A stretch of 64,000 nt of DNA, taken from NCBI GenBank assembly GCA_039105265.1, contig JAPFFF010000018.1:2790001-2854000 (forward strand). The letters are read 5' to 3'. The notes below the pieces were generated by a model. The model did not search any database, was not told where the DNA came from, and saw only the letters and a program-made list of their open reading frames with translations. Made by a program: the position numbers and the translations under genes. The stretch is from Tritrichomonas musculus (Eukaryota > Parabasalia > Tritrichomonadida > Tritrichomonadidae). This document shows, one piece after another, positions 10,510-21,291 of this stretch. Numbering within the stretch: the stretch's first letter is position 1; the number at the start of each line of letters is the position of its first letter.

Positions 10510-12140
10510 GGAATTCCAGGATGGCAGCCAGAACAACCAGCAAGGTTTTATGCAGTAGGATAATGTCCATTACGAACAACAGCAACAACAAGGTTTCTTT
10601 CGTTTCATTCATCAGTCAGTTGAGGTTCAAGGTAACCAGCAAGGTTTTATGCAGCAGTAACATGATCAGCAAGTACCTCCTAATGGCGAAAGTATTGAAC
10701 AACAACAACGACAGAGAGAACTATTATCATTATTAACTACAAACGATTTTAAAACAATCCAAATGCATATTGTTATTTCCAGAATCAAAGGAAAGTCATA
10801 TTCATAAATACGTTGGGAAGGAAAGTCATTATATAATACACAAATTTCAAAATGTTTAAAACATAGAGCTCTTGGCAGTTGAATAACGAATCAAGTAAAC
10901 CTCCATATCTAAGCCGCCATCACGTCCAAGGATAAACCTTCTCCTTAAGCATGCTCAGCTGCAATTGCGAGATAGGCGAACAATTGATTTACAATGTTTA
11001 ACTGCTTGCAATCCTGAAGTTTTCATTTGCTACTTCAATTTGTTACAAACAGCTCTTTTCAATGTTTCATCTTTGCTGATTTTTGGTACTGATGAAACTA
11101 TGTTAACATATTTGTCCCCACATGAGTTTCCGAGGTTATTTCAGCAGACGTCGAAGGTTTTCCGCACAAATGAACTGAAAATATATACAGAATCTGGTCA
11201 AATTGATATAGGCTGTGCACCTGCTGGCTACATGAATAGTGATGCATTTTTATTATGGTCGATTACATTCATTAATCATTTAAATGTATACCGATTGAAA
11301 TTTTCTTCATCTATACAAAACTTTAAAGCAGTTCGTATACTTGAAGGGCACTCTTCTAGAGGATGCCCACTTGATCTTTATCTACTAACGAAAGCTAACA
11401 TCGAAGTGATCATAGAGCCTGCTAATACTTCACACATCATCCAAATGTTTGATGTGGTGCTAGCGCTGCCATTTAAAAGCACTTTCAGGCTGATTTTCCA
11501 TAGATTAAAAAAACGACACAACCTCATTCCCCTCAATAATTGCAAGGCTTCGCGACCTTACAGTGCAAGCATATATTTCGGCATGGGCAGCAGCATCATG
11601 GATAGCAAACAGGATTAATTCGGGTAAAAAAACAGGCATTTGCAAGCTGTCACAAATTCACGTTTTATCATAAATTTGACAAAAGAACAAATTGCTCTGC
11701 AGGCAAAGAGAGATGCTCGTAGAAGAGCTGGATTGGATATTAATTGCAAAATTCTAACATCACCAGAAATGATTCAAATAGTTCGAAACAAAGTTCAAGA
11801 ACTGGCTAAATAAAAGCATTTTTGTGACATTCCAGCAAATATAACGACGTACATCGAATTGATCAGACACTTCAAGAATTTAGGAGAAAATGGGACCAAG
11901 CTTTTGAGTAGACCTCCGCCAACAAGTAGTGCTGGTTTATTGCCAAATTTATTTGAATAAATACTGATGACCATAAGAGTATGATCCTCACATTGTTGAA
12001 GAACATCATTATTAGTTGCATAGAATTGTGTTATCCCTTGAAGCATGTTGACCATAAGAATAAGATCCTCACATTGCTGATGATGCTGCTTCCGAAAACG
12101 ATTCTTGTGCTCCATTCCAACAAATAATGCAAATAAATTA
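10510..12140 (+). mobile_element. Decayed DDE_1 (pogo-like) DNA transposon
   Basis: The open piece 10965-11618 carries a degraded transposase: FGTDETMLTYLS around the first Asp, ILEGHSSRGCP at the second catalytic site, and PANTSHIIQMFDVVLALPFK at the third. The second catalytic Asp is replaced by Glu, and the usual QPLD is QMFD, so it is unlikely to be active. A Gln/Asn/Gly-rich coding stretch precedes it in another frame (10510-10740). A basic tail follows in yet another frame (about 11660-11960, QIALQAKRDARRRAGLDI, then SRPPPTSSAGLLPNLFE). Near 11965-12080 the phrase GACCATAAGARTAWGATCCTCACATTG occurs twice, about 80 nt apart. This family differs from the intact element at 6703-8726. No terminal repeats were found. 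Confidence 0.6.
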
Positions 12141-12408
12141 GAAATAAGAAACAAATTATTAAAGTGAAATAAAAATTTCGTCTTTTTATTGAAGCTTATC
12201 TTAATCAAATAAAATTTCACTTTTTAAATAAATTTTTAACCGAACATCAATTTTAAAAGAATATATTCACCATATAAAAAATTTCAAATTTGATAACTTT
12301 TCTAAAAATGGAAATTTGCTATTATTTTGTGGATATTTTTATTTATTTGTTTTTTTACATAACAAAGATGACTAAATAAGCAATTCCTGCCAATTTTTTT
12401 AAAATCCA

Positions 12409-12696
12409 ATGATTCCCGAAAAAGAAAATGCGTTAAAAGCATATATAACTCATGAAATCAACTCTTTACGAAGGAAACAAGCATTATTGGAAGAAGAGAT
12501 CAAACAAATGAAAGACTCTTATGAATTGGAAATAGCAATGTTAAAAGAAAACTGCATTTTTATAATAAATCAATATCAACAAACCTTTAAGAAATCAATT
12601 GATGAAATCCAAAATAACAATTATTTAATTCCAAATATGCTGTTAAAGGCTTCAGTAACAGACATTGACCTCACAGATCTCAATACATTCCTTTAG
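12409..12696 (+). CDS. Small coiled-coil protein or fragment, unknown
   Basis: This is a 95-residue frame. Residues 1-70 form a charged coiled coil (NSLRRKQALLEEEIKQMKDS). The frame has an ATG, an ordinary stop and coding-like composition. The DNA after the stop still looks coding-like in another frame (about 12680-12900, with ALADDASSIKQFGDKNLSS), so this may be only the head of a larger broken gene. No family is recognised. Because it lies among broken frames it may not be a functional gene. Confidence 0.35.
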   Translation: MIPEKENALKAYITHEINSLRRKQALLEEEIKQMKDSYELEIAMLKENCIFIINQYQQTFKKSIDEIQNNNYLIPNMLLKASVTDIDLTDLNTFL

Positions 12697-12934
12697 CATT
12701 AGCTGATGATGCTTCTTCAATTAAGCAATTTGGTGATAAAAATCTATCATCAATGTACACTTATCTTGCCTGTCCATTGTCAAAAATGCACAAGTCAAAC
12801 TCTATCCATGCTTGTCCATGCATCAGTGGCACATCATCAGGTGGAATTGTAGACAAATTTCTGATCCTTTCCATTTGCTTAAGAATAGTAGAACTCATCT
12901 TTTAAATTACCCCATATTATAGGATAAACGTAAA

Positions 12935-13491
12935 ATGAGATGGGTTAATGTCTCTTTGCTTCAAGAAGCTGTACAGCTTGGTGCTGTTATTGCAGATAAG
13001 AGTACAATAGGTGAGATGAAAAGCTCTTATATATTGAAGTTATTTTTGTGGGATGTGTTTGTTAATCTTTTAAAAGAACAAAGATTTGATGGAGCGTTTT
13101 ACATTGCTCCATCCATGTTTTGGCTACATGTTATTAAGTCTACAATATTAAATAAATTAGATCGATTCCAACTTTTATAGTTAGCAATTCATCAATTTTA
13201 TATTTACTTAAGCCAAGTCCAAGATAGTAATGATGATGATCTTTTTCCACCATCGTTTCACAATAAAACAAGCATTGGTACTCTATTTGGAACGAGTGAT
13301 AACATTATACGATGTATCAACACTTGTATGGTAACAGCTATTGCAATTGAGTTATCTGACCACGGCTCTTTTCTACTAGCAGTATCAAGAGTTAGCTCTT
13401 TTGGAGTCGGAGGCCATTCATATGCTCTCCGATTACATTCATACCTTGGAAAATACAATAGCAGCAACAGTTAATGCTACAATTTAATACG
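12935..13491 (+). pseudogene. Broken open frame of unknown family
   Basis: The first part is an 81-residue frame beginning MRWVNVSLLQEAVQLG. It is followed in the same region by coding-like sequence including TSIGTLFGTSDNIIRCINTC and SSFGVGGHSYALRLHSYLG. The composition is richer in G+C than the flanks and reads like protein, but I do not recognise the family. It sits among transposon remnants and is most simply a fossil of a mobile or lineage-specific gene. Confidence 0.35.
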
Positions 13492-13707
13492 GCATTTGTG
13501 AAGAGCTTAACTATATAATACCCATATGTACAAGATCCAACAATGCTCTGCCAAATAAAAGGCCTTCTACATCGGTTAATGCAGCCTCATAAACACAACA
13601 TAAAAGACCTTTGTCATTCATCAATATATCTTGAATAATTCTACTCCAAGGTACTCGGAATATTCTTAATCTGATGTTATTCCTATTTGGAAGGGCGAAA
13701 TACCTTT

Positions 13708-14272
13708 TTACTCTGTGAATTTCATCAACGACAAATACCTTTGAACAGTTCGTGCCGATATATGCTTATTATATTGATAATTATTATCATATCTCGAATT
13801 TTTATATTTGGCCATTGATGAAGCAGAGAGCTTTGTAAATCCAATACAAGAGCAATTAAGCAAAAAAGGTTTCTTTTGATACTTTCGTACATAATTCTCT
13901 TGTTCCTCCATGATTTGACTTTACCATTTACAAGGAAGTTTCTTTTCACCTCTTCATTTGTCATTTTATCAAATTTCCTTATTTACCTGAGTAGTGTATC
14001 CTTTGAAATAAAACTAAATTCATCTTTTTATTTTTAGAATTTATTTTACTAATAATATCTTTAATAATTTTCCATGCTCTTTCTGGATTGGCCATATGTC
14101 GAAGAAAATATAAGCAAAATATTTCTCTGTTATCATAATATTCAATATGTTTAACATAGTAACAATTAAAATCACGATAAAAGACTTGTTTCAGGTGATT
14201 CATCCAGACTCTTTCTTTCCTGTTTTTTGATTCCTGTTCATAATTCAAAACATTATACTGAATTGTATTCAA
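13708..14272 (-). pseudogene. Broken open frames of unknown family, minus strand
   Basis: Two coding-like pieces lie close together on the minus strand. One, at 13979-14272, has 97 residues including KQVFYRDFNCYYVKHIEYYD. The other, at 13708-13964, includes CLIALVLDLQSSLLHQWPN. Neither matches a family I can name, and no terminal repeats delimit them. They are best kept as unclassified remnants in the decayed 9-14 kb tract. Confidence 0.3.
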
Positions 14273-14279
14273 TATTTCG

Positions 14280-15017
14280 TCTGCATTATCCTATATAATC
14301 CTTTCCCTCCAATCGTAATTATCAGCTAATAAATGGTTGTTATCTGTGTCCCTGCAATATTTTTCAATAATATCATCTATATTTAAACTCGGATAATTCT
14401 CTGGATGACATAAATATGATATACATTTTCACTTTGTTCTTTTATAAATTGATCCTCCAAAGAAGATAGTTTGGATGCAATTAATAAAGTTATTTATAGA
14501 AAATGAATCAAGAAAAATTTTCTAATTTTTCATGATTATGGAGATGGTATTGAAATTCTTTTGCAAATGATTAATGAGATTAGTAGTATATACTAGTGGG
14601 TTTCCGTAGGGATTCGGCTAACTCTGGGCAGCTGCAAATGAAATAAAAAAAATTTAAAAAAAAAATAAAAAATAATCTTTATGTGCTGTTCATCTGTGAT
14701 GACTATGAGATACTTGATAGATAGCTCTTTACGATAAGATGTAAAAAAAATTACTACGAATATGGAGATTCAAAAGAGCAAATTTGTGCAGATCTTTTCT
14801 TCTTCGAAGAGTTAATTTCTGAAAAAGGTTATAGAATTGCAATTAGCAGCAGAACAATGTGGAAAAATATTTTATTCTATAGAAGAAATGGTCCTGATTT
14901 AACTTAACGAAGATAAAACATTATCAAACCGTTTGGCGAAAATAAAATTGATTTATTAAAAAATGGTTTATTGAAAAAAATTTTTAAAATAAGCTTTATG
15001 AATTTAATGTAAGTCGA
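14280..15017. other. Intergenic, no gene recognised
   Basis: A/T-rich sequence with a short, more G+C-rich patch at about 14590-14650 (GGGATTCGGCTAACTCTGGG) that does not fold into a tRNA. The word CTTCTTCGAAGAG near 14800 is a chance-sized palindrome. Nothing else stands out. Confidence 0.4.
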
Positions 15018-15060
15018 TAGTTAAATGAGTATTGAATGAAAAATTTATTTAGAAAGCTAT

Positions 15061-15067
15061 AATGAAC
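15061..15067. repeat. 7-bp target site duplication AATGAAC (left)
   Basis: AATGAAC occurs immediately before the element at 15068 and again at 15931-15937 immediately after it. Confidence 0.75.
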
Positions 15068-15930
15068 TAAGCTTGTAAAATATACCCAAATGTAAAAAAA
15101 AGACCTGGTCTTGGTGATTCTTTCTGGTCTTTTGGCGATTTTAATAAATCTTTTAAAAAGTTATTTCTTATGAATTATTAAATAAAATAATTAAATGATA
15201 TTTGAGAAAATAATAATTCAATTTACGAATCAACATTCAATAAATTCAATGAATTTATTAAATTACTCGGCTATATATATTCATAAAAATATAAATACTA
15301 TTAATATTTCAATGCATTATTTCAATGCATTATTTATTATTCGGCTATATATATTCATAAAAATATAAATACTATTAATATTTTAAATACATTTTATATC
15401 GGTATATATTTAAAATATAAATGAAAAAAAATTATTTTCAATTGAAAAAATGCTTTTATTGATTTTATTATAATTTTATATCTTATTTTTTTTTTTATTT
15501 TATATCTGATATTTTGAAAGCTTTACAAATCACCATCGCCAAAAAAACCGTTTTGGTGATCTCCAAAATATATGTAAACTATTCAAAATTGAATGCTGTC
15601 GCCAAAAGCCCAAGACCTGGGCTTTTGGTGAAATCGGTTATTTGGCTTTTCATCGTCAATATAAATGAGCTTTTTATTATTATTTTATATGATATATTAT
15701 ACAAATCATACAATTATTTTGTAATATTCAAAAAATAACATTTTTTTACTGAGAAAATCTTATCGATTATTAATATGACTTTTGATAAAACTCATTTAAT
15801 TCCTCTTTCAAATAATTCAATAGTTTATGACAATAATAAACATTAATAAAATTTATTTGACAATAATATGGTTACATTTGGTGATTTTTAAAACCCAAAA
15901 AACGTTTATTTCACCAAATTTACAAGCTTA
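15068..15930 (+). mobile_element. 0.86-kb inverted-repeat element, copy 1
   Basis: The termini are TAAGCTTGTAAA and its complement TTTACAAGCTTA, flanked by a 7-bp target duplication. The second copy at 36690-38152 lies in the opposite orientation. The element carries no convincing gene: a 74-codon frame shared by both copies opens only with TTG. It contains many copies of TTTGGYGA in both orientations, a perfect hairpin (CCAAAAGCCCA loop TGGGCTTTTGG, about 15602-15630), and an internal direct duplication of about 42 bp beginning CGGCTATATATATTC (15268 and 15342). These features suggest a non-autonomous DNA transposon mobilised by a transposase encoded elsewhere. The 7-bp duplication does not let me assign a superfamily. 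Confidence 0.8.
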
Positions 15931-16124
15931 AATGAACATTCTTTTAAGATAAATTAAACCTAATTTAGGATTTTAAAAATAACAAAATAAATTTTTCGTT
16001 TAATACTCATTTAACTAATAATAATAATCCAATTTTTATTGATCTCATTTACATTTTGTACCATACATAATTAATTTCGTATGGGTAATTCAGCACAAAA
16101 ATTGATTATGGTTTGTGAAAACTA

Positions 16125-17241
16125 CCCTTACAAATTAACTGTCATTTTTTTTTGCGGAATAAACGTACGTAAAATTTTCATATAAAATTTTTAAAATTTT
16201 TTTTTGAATAAACTCAATTCAAAAAAGAATTGTCATTTACAAAACATATTATTTTTAATTTATAATTAGTAATCCTTTAGATTTTATTAGAAAGAAATAT
16301 GCTTTATAAGAAAATCTTATTTTTTATGAAAAAGTGAATATAATCTAATTTTGAAAGAGTGATCGTAAATCATAAAATTCACCCATTTTTTTATACAAGT
16401 TCCTTTGCTCAATTTCTACTTAAATCTTGCTTCTGAAACATCGAGACCAAAATATTATTACAGTTCCTAAGTGTATAGATGATCTCAATTCGTTGCTAAT
16501 TCAAATTTGAAAGATTATTCGATGACAATATTTATTTTTTTCGATTCTTTTTAATTTTATGGTTTTTACTAAACATATTCTTTATAATCATTCTCTTATT
16601 ATGCTTTTTATTTGACCCTTTTTGCTTTTTTTAATATTATTCCATAAAGATTGAAAATCGCTATAATTTGATTAATTTGTGCTTCCAATGTGCGTTTTAG
16701 ATAATACTTAAGTATAATACTTAAGTATGAATCTTAATTTTATATAATAATCACTCAAAAATTTCAATTTTAGCTTTTTTTAAATAAAAAAATATAGAAA
16801 AAGTCGATGAATAATGAGATTTATATTAAAAAAATGGTATAAATAAATTTAATATTATTTATAATTATATTATAACTATAAATATTGGGATTTAATTCGA
16901 ATTTTTTATTAATAAAAAAATGGCTAACGATTAAAAAAACAAAATTCGTTATAACTTGGGTATTAAATAATATAGGATATAATGATTTAAATCCCCAAAG
17001 ATTTTATCCAAATATTTGTTAAATATAAAGAAAAACCTCATTTACATGTAAAATCAATAATAAACGGTCAAAAATCTGATAAAAAAAAAATTATTTCAAA
17101 AAAATTCAATGGGAATAAAAAGAATTGTCAGATTTTGAGAGAGAAAGTAAAATTATTTGTGAGAAAATTTTTCAAAAATTTCTTCTTACGTTTACTCGTA
17201 CGTTTATTCCGCAAAAAAAAATGACAGTTAATTTGTAAGGG
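16125..17241. mobile_element. 1.1-kb TA-target element with 45-bp perfect inverted ends
   Basis: The left end begins CCCTTACAAATTAACTGTCA, and its 45-bp arm (16125-16169) is repeated perfectly in reverse at 17197-17241. TA lies outside each end (16123-16124 and 17242-17243). The interior is A/T-rich and holds no open frame of note, so it is a non-autonomous element, probably of the Tc1/mariner/pogo superfamily given the TA target. It lies only about 110 bp from the MITE at 15020-16015. Confidence 0.8.
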
Positions 17242-17243
17242 TA

Positions 17244-18380
17244 ATTTGAATATTTTTTGGAAGACCAAATAATTGATGGAAGATGTTATTTACTCATCAT
17301 TAATAAATGATTGAGAAACATATAAAATTTCTTGAAACTGATCTTCATGGTTTAATACAGGAATTCAAGATTCAAATGAGATAAATGATTTTAAACATGA
17401 TTTTGATTTCTTTTACAAGATTTCAAATGAAATACCTTATAATCCTTGAAATTTTAGAATGAAAAAGGATACACTACTTTATAAAACCTAATAAATTTTA
17501 TATTATAGGTCGGATAAAAAATCGTAAATAGTTAAGCTAACGATATAGAAGACAAAAAACAAAGAAATGAACATGAAAAACAATATAACAGGTATATCTC
17601 TATATGGAAGACATTAAACAAAGAAATGTTTAAATAGAAACATACCTGTTAAGTTTATTATAAATACAATCATGAGCATTCAAAGATTAGAACAAATACA
17701 AAATCTTGAAAAATATATACTTCAACTCAAATCTCAACGAAACATCAATTAGAGTAAGGAGAAAAATATTTAAATGCATCTGATATAATTCAAAAAAGAA
17801 GGAGAAAAGCATTTACCACTTTCCTTTAATTGGTTTTATTATTATACATTATTATTTTAATATGAATAACTATATAAAACAATAAAAAAACAAAAATTAA
17901 AAAAGATAATATAGGGTTTTATAAATCAATTTTTTTCTGATAAATTATATATAATTTCTATCAGCTAATTCAAAAAATTTGTATATTTAAACTTTTTCTG
18001 TAATGTTTATATTATTCTCTCGTTTGCATATTATTCTCCTTACTCTATTTTATTATAATTTTGAGTATTTAAACAAATTATCATTTGAAATATCAATTCA
18101 AAAAAATAAAAAATAATCTTTGAAATTGAATAATTGACGTTTTTCAAAATTAACTTTGTTAAAAAACTAGGAAACATTTTTATATAGGATTGTTAAAAAT
18201 TTTATTTTATTTTCGATTTAAATAGTAACAACATATACACAAATATATAACTACAATATTTTGATATTTATTCTTAGAATAACAGAAAATTCATCAAATA
18301 AAAATTCTATAAAATAATGAAATGAAATTGACGATGTAAAATTAATCAATACTTTACATTTTATGTGAACTTTTGAATAA
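17244..18380. other. Intergenic, upstream of the CH/Sel1 gene
   Basis: No gene is recognised. An imperfect direct repeat containing AAACAAAGAAATG occurs at about 17565 and 17617. A short inverted pair, ATAACAGGTAT (about 17584) and ATACCTGTTA (about 17642), is about 60 bp apart. The remainder is A/T-rich. Confidence 0.4.
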
Positions 18381-18388
18381 TCATTTTT
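18381..18388 (+). promoter_or_regulatory. Candidate initiator (Inr) of the CH/Sel1 gene
   Basis: TCATTTTT lies 16 nt from its A to the ATG at 18399. It fits the trichomonad initiator pattern TCA+1-Y-W-W, which normally sits within about 20 nt of the start codon. In such A/T-rich DNA a chance match is possible. Confidence 0.4.
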
Positions 18389-18398
18389 ATTTATCAAA

Positions 18399-21047
18399 AT
18401 GTATGATTCTCCTTTAGATAAAAAGCCACAATTACGTTCAGATGGCACACTTCCGAGGACATGGGAAGACACACAAATTTCCGTTTTTACAAAATGGGTT
18501 AATTCAAAGCTCAGGGAAAGAAACATGGAAATAGAAAATGTTGGCGATGGATTTAAAGATGGTGTGAAACTTATCAATCTTTTAGAAATTTTATCAGGCA
18601 AAGATATTGGAACACCATGGAACCAAAAACCAAAAGATGTTTATCAAATGGTTAACAATTGCGATATAGCTGTAAACTTCATTCAAAAAGTTATGGGAAT
18701 TAAGCTTGTTGCAATTAGTGGAAAAGATATTGTTGATAAAAACGTGAAATCTACACTTGGAATGATTTGGTCTGTTATTGTCACATGCCATCTTGATGCA
18801 ATTATGTCAGAAGTAAAGCAAGAAGGTCAAAGCTCAAAAGAAGCACTTCTTCAATGGTGTAAGGAAACAACTGCAGGCTATCCTAATGTTGAAATTCAAG
18901 ACTTTTCAAAATCATGGAGTTCTGGAACTGCTTTATGCGCATTGGTTAATAAATTTGTTCCTGAAGTTCTTGACTACAAGACACTCGATTTAAATAATCA
19001 AGATCTATGCGTTAGAACTGCTCTTGATTCTTTGAAAAAACTTGGTGTCAATGTTTTTCTTGATCCATCCGATCTTGTTGGTGTTCAGTCACCTGATGAG
19101 AAAGCCGTCATCACTCAAGTTGCTGAAATGTATAGATTCTTAACAGATAAGAATAAAATGGACCAAGCAAGAGCTAGATTATTCAAATCTGCAGAAATCA
19201 ACGAAGCAATTGGCCGAATGATCCGTGAAAGCCAAGGCCAAGTCAGGGATACCTTATTCCAAATGGCTTCTGCTCTTCGTCCTCTTATCACTGAACAACA
19301 TCTTCAGTACTGTCCATTGTGTGAACAATTATTCCGAGGTCTTGTTGGCCTTTATAACCTTCTCAAAAATGCAACATCACCAGAGCAATTTCAACAAGCA
19401 CAAGCTGCCATTGCTGCAGCACAAGCTGAAATTCAACGTATTCAAGCTGAAAATTCTCAAAAACAGGCCTCAATTGATAGTGCACAACAACAGTTACAAC
19501 AATTCGAACAAATGAAAGCTGAAAACGAACAATTAAAGCAACAATTAGCTACCAGCCAACAAGAAACACAAAGACTTCAGGCAGAAAATGCTCAACATCA
19601 AGCAAAGATAGCATCTACTGAACAACAAATCCAACAAATCCAAGCCGAAAAAACTCAACTTCAAAATGAAAATGCTCAACACCAAGCTAAGATTCAATCA
19701 GTAGAACAACAAATGCAACAAATTCAAGCCGAAAAAGGCCAACTTCAAGCTGCTAGTCAAGATAAAGATCAACTTCAAGCTCAACTTCAACAACTTCAAC
19801 AAGAATTACAACAGGCCAAATCACAAAATGAACAACTTCAACAAGAAGTAGCACAACACAAATCACAAAATGAACAACTTCAACAAGAAGTAGCTCAAGC
19901 TAGAAATATTCAAGCTGAAGCTCTAAAAGCTCAACAACAAGCTTCTCAAGGCCAAGGACTTGATAATCTCATCTCAGGTCTTAAATTTGAATATGGACAT
20001 GGTGTTGTTAAAAATGATTCTCTCGCATTCTTCCAATATCAAAAAGCAGCTGATTTAGGTAATCCAGAAGCTATATTCTCACTTGCTAGAATGTATGATA
20101 GAGGACATGGAACTCGTGAAGATCCAGTTCAAGCTGCAAATCTCTACCAGAAGGCTGCTGAATCAAATCATTATGCAGCAATGAACAATCTTGCATCAAT
20201 TAAACTTTTAGGTAGAGCAGGTGCTAAAGATGAACCAGGTGCTGCTCAATTATTTAAGACCGCAGCTGACAATGGATGCTCATCAGCTCAATGCAATTAC
20301 GCAATTCTATTAGATACAGGCAGAGGTGTTAATAAGAATCCTGAAGAATCTTACAAATACTTGAAGATGGCAGCAGATTCTGGCCATCCTAAAGCAATGA
20401 ACAACCTTGCTTACAAATATCAAAATGGCGATGGAACAGCGAAAGATTTACAAGAAGCTCAACGATTATACGATCTTTCAGCCCAAAATGGAAATACAGT
20501 TGCCATCTTCAACCAAGGTATAATGTTGAATAATGAACAACTAGCAGTTCCTTATTGGGAAAAGGCACATCATCTTGGAGATAGAAATGCAACAAACAAC
20601 TTAGGTGTTGCTAAAATGGACGGACTTTGTGGACTTCAAAAAGATGAAACTGCTGGAGCACAACTTATTAAAAGTGCAGCAGATAAACAGTGCCCAGAAG
20701 CTGTCATGAACTATTCAACACTCCTCCTCAAGTCAAGAGGTGGTGTACAACAAAATATTAGAGGCGCTATGAAGATTCTCAGAATGTCAGCTAATTTAGG
20801 TCAACCTACTGCTATGAACAACTTCGCAGTAGAATTGGCCCAAGGTACAAATGTCGCTAAAAACTTGCCAGAAGCTGTTAGATACCTGAGAATGGCATCT
20901 GATAAAGGTGATCCAATCGCATGCTATAACTATGGCTTGATGCTTACTTTAGGAATTGGCGTTGATAAGAAACCACAAGAAGCTCAACGATATTTCAAAT
21001 TTGCTCAATCAAGAGGAATAACTGAAGCTGAGCAATACATTAAATAA
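18399..21047 (+). CDS. Tandem calponin-homology, coiled-coil and Sel1-repeat protein
   Basis: The protein has 882 residues. Residues about 21-134 and 148-252 are two calponin-homology domains (TWEDTQISVFTKWVNSKL; then EALLQWCKETTAGYPNVEIQ), the arrangement of an actin-binding module as in alpha-actinin and spectrin. Residues about 326-518 form a Gln-rich coiled coil with internal repeats (ENAQHQAKI; SQNEQLQQEVAQ). Residues about 525-882 hold about nine Sel1-like repeats (ADLGNPEAIFSLARMYDRGHG type). The likely role is an actin-associated scaffold that recruits partners through the Sel1 solenoid. That is inferred from domains only. There is no intron, the ATG is clear, and an initiator-like motif lies 16 nt upstream. 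Confidence 0.87.
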   Translation: MYDSPLDKKPQLRSDGTLPRTWEDTQISVFTKWVNSKLRERNMEIENVGDGFKDGVKLINLLEILSGKDIGTPWNQKPKDVYQMVNNCDIAVNFIQKVMGIKLVAISGKDIVDKNVKSTLGMIWSVIVTCHLDAIMSEVKQEGQSSKEALLQWCKETTAGYPNVEIQDFSKSWSSGTALCALVNKFVPEVLDYKTLDLNNQDLCVRTALDSLKKLGVNVFLDPSDLVGVQSPDEKAVITQVAEMYRFLTDKNKMDQARARLFKSAEINEAIGRMIRESQGQVRDTLFQMASALRPLITEQHLQYCPLCEQLFRGLVGLYNLLKNATSPEQFQQAQAAIAAAQAEIQRIQAENSQKQASIDSAQQQLQQFEQMKAENEQLKQQLATSQQETQRLQAENAQHQAKIASTEQQIQQIQAEKTQLQNENAQHQAKIQSVEQQMQQIQAEKGQLQAASQDKDQLQAQLQQLQQELQQAKSQNEQLQQEVAQHKSQNEQLQQEVAQARNIQAEALKAQQQASQGQGLDNLISGLKFEYGHGVVKNDSLAFFQYQKAADLGNPEAIFSLARMYDRGHGTREDPVQAANLYQKAAESNHYAAMNNLASIKLLGRAGAKDEPGAAQLFKTAADNGCSSAQCNYAILLDTGRGVNKNPEESYKYLKMAADSGHPKAMNNLAYKYQNGDGTAKDLQEAQRLYDLSAQNGNTVAIFNQGIMLNNEQLAVPYWEKAHHLGDRNATNNLGVAKMDGLCGLQKDETAGAQLIKSAADKQCPEAVMNYSTLLLKSRGGVQQNIRGAMKILRMSANLGQPTAMNNFAVELAQGTNVAKNLPEAVRYLRMASDKGDPIACYNYGLMLTLGIGVDKKPQEAQRYFKFAQSRGITEAEQYIK

Positions 21048-21291
21048 TCAAAAAATAACTTCCAAAGTAAAGAAAAAACACATTCTCACACATTTTAAAT
21101 CCTTTTTATGAATTAGAATTTATTAATTGATCTTATTTTTTCTCACAAAGGGATTAAGCATAGCCATCAACCTTTTTTTTTTGTAAATCAATTTTTTGTT
21201 AAATTTTCGGAATAAATAACTAAAAACAAAATTTAAGAGCTAATTTAAAAGTTAATTTATATTTGCTAAATATTTATTATCAAAAAGAAAT

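Larger units (their letters stand above)
15020..16015. mobile_element. Short TA-target inverted-repeat element (MITE) split by another element
   Basis: The 31-bp ends (15020-15050 and 15985-16015) start GTTAAATGAGTATT and match at 29 of 31 positions. TA dinucleotides flank both (15018-15019 and 16016-16017). Removing the 863-bp insertion at 15068-15930 and one copy of its target duplication leaves an element of only about 126 bp. It is probably a non-autonomous Tc1/mariner-type element, judged from the TA target alone. Confidence 0.7.

Noticed and set aside
11795-12220. 141-codon minus-strand frame over the tail of the decayed transposon
   Set aside because: The plus strand carries recognisable transposase-tail text here, and the minus frame is low-complexity without family features.
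14590-14650. Possible tRNA or small RNA gene in a G+C-richer patch
   Set aside because: No GTTCRANYC box or cloverleaf pairing could be found by eye.
15514-15738. A 74-codon frame identical in both copies of the 0.86-kb element (also 36883-37107, minus strand)
   Set aside because: It opens only with TTG, has no recognisable protein features, and is identical simply because the element copies are nearly identical.
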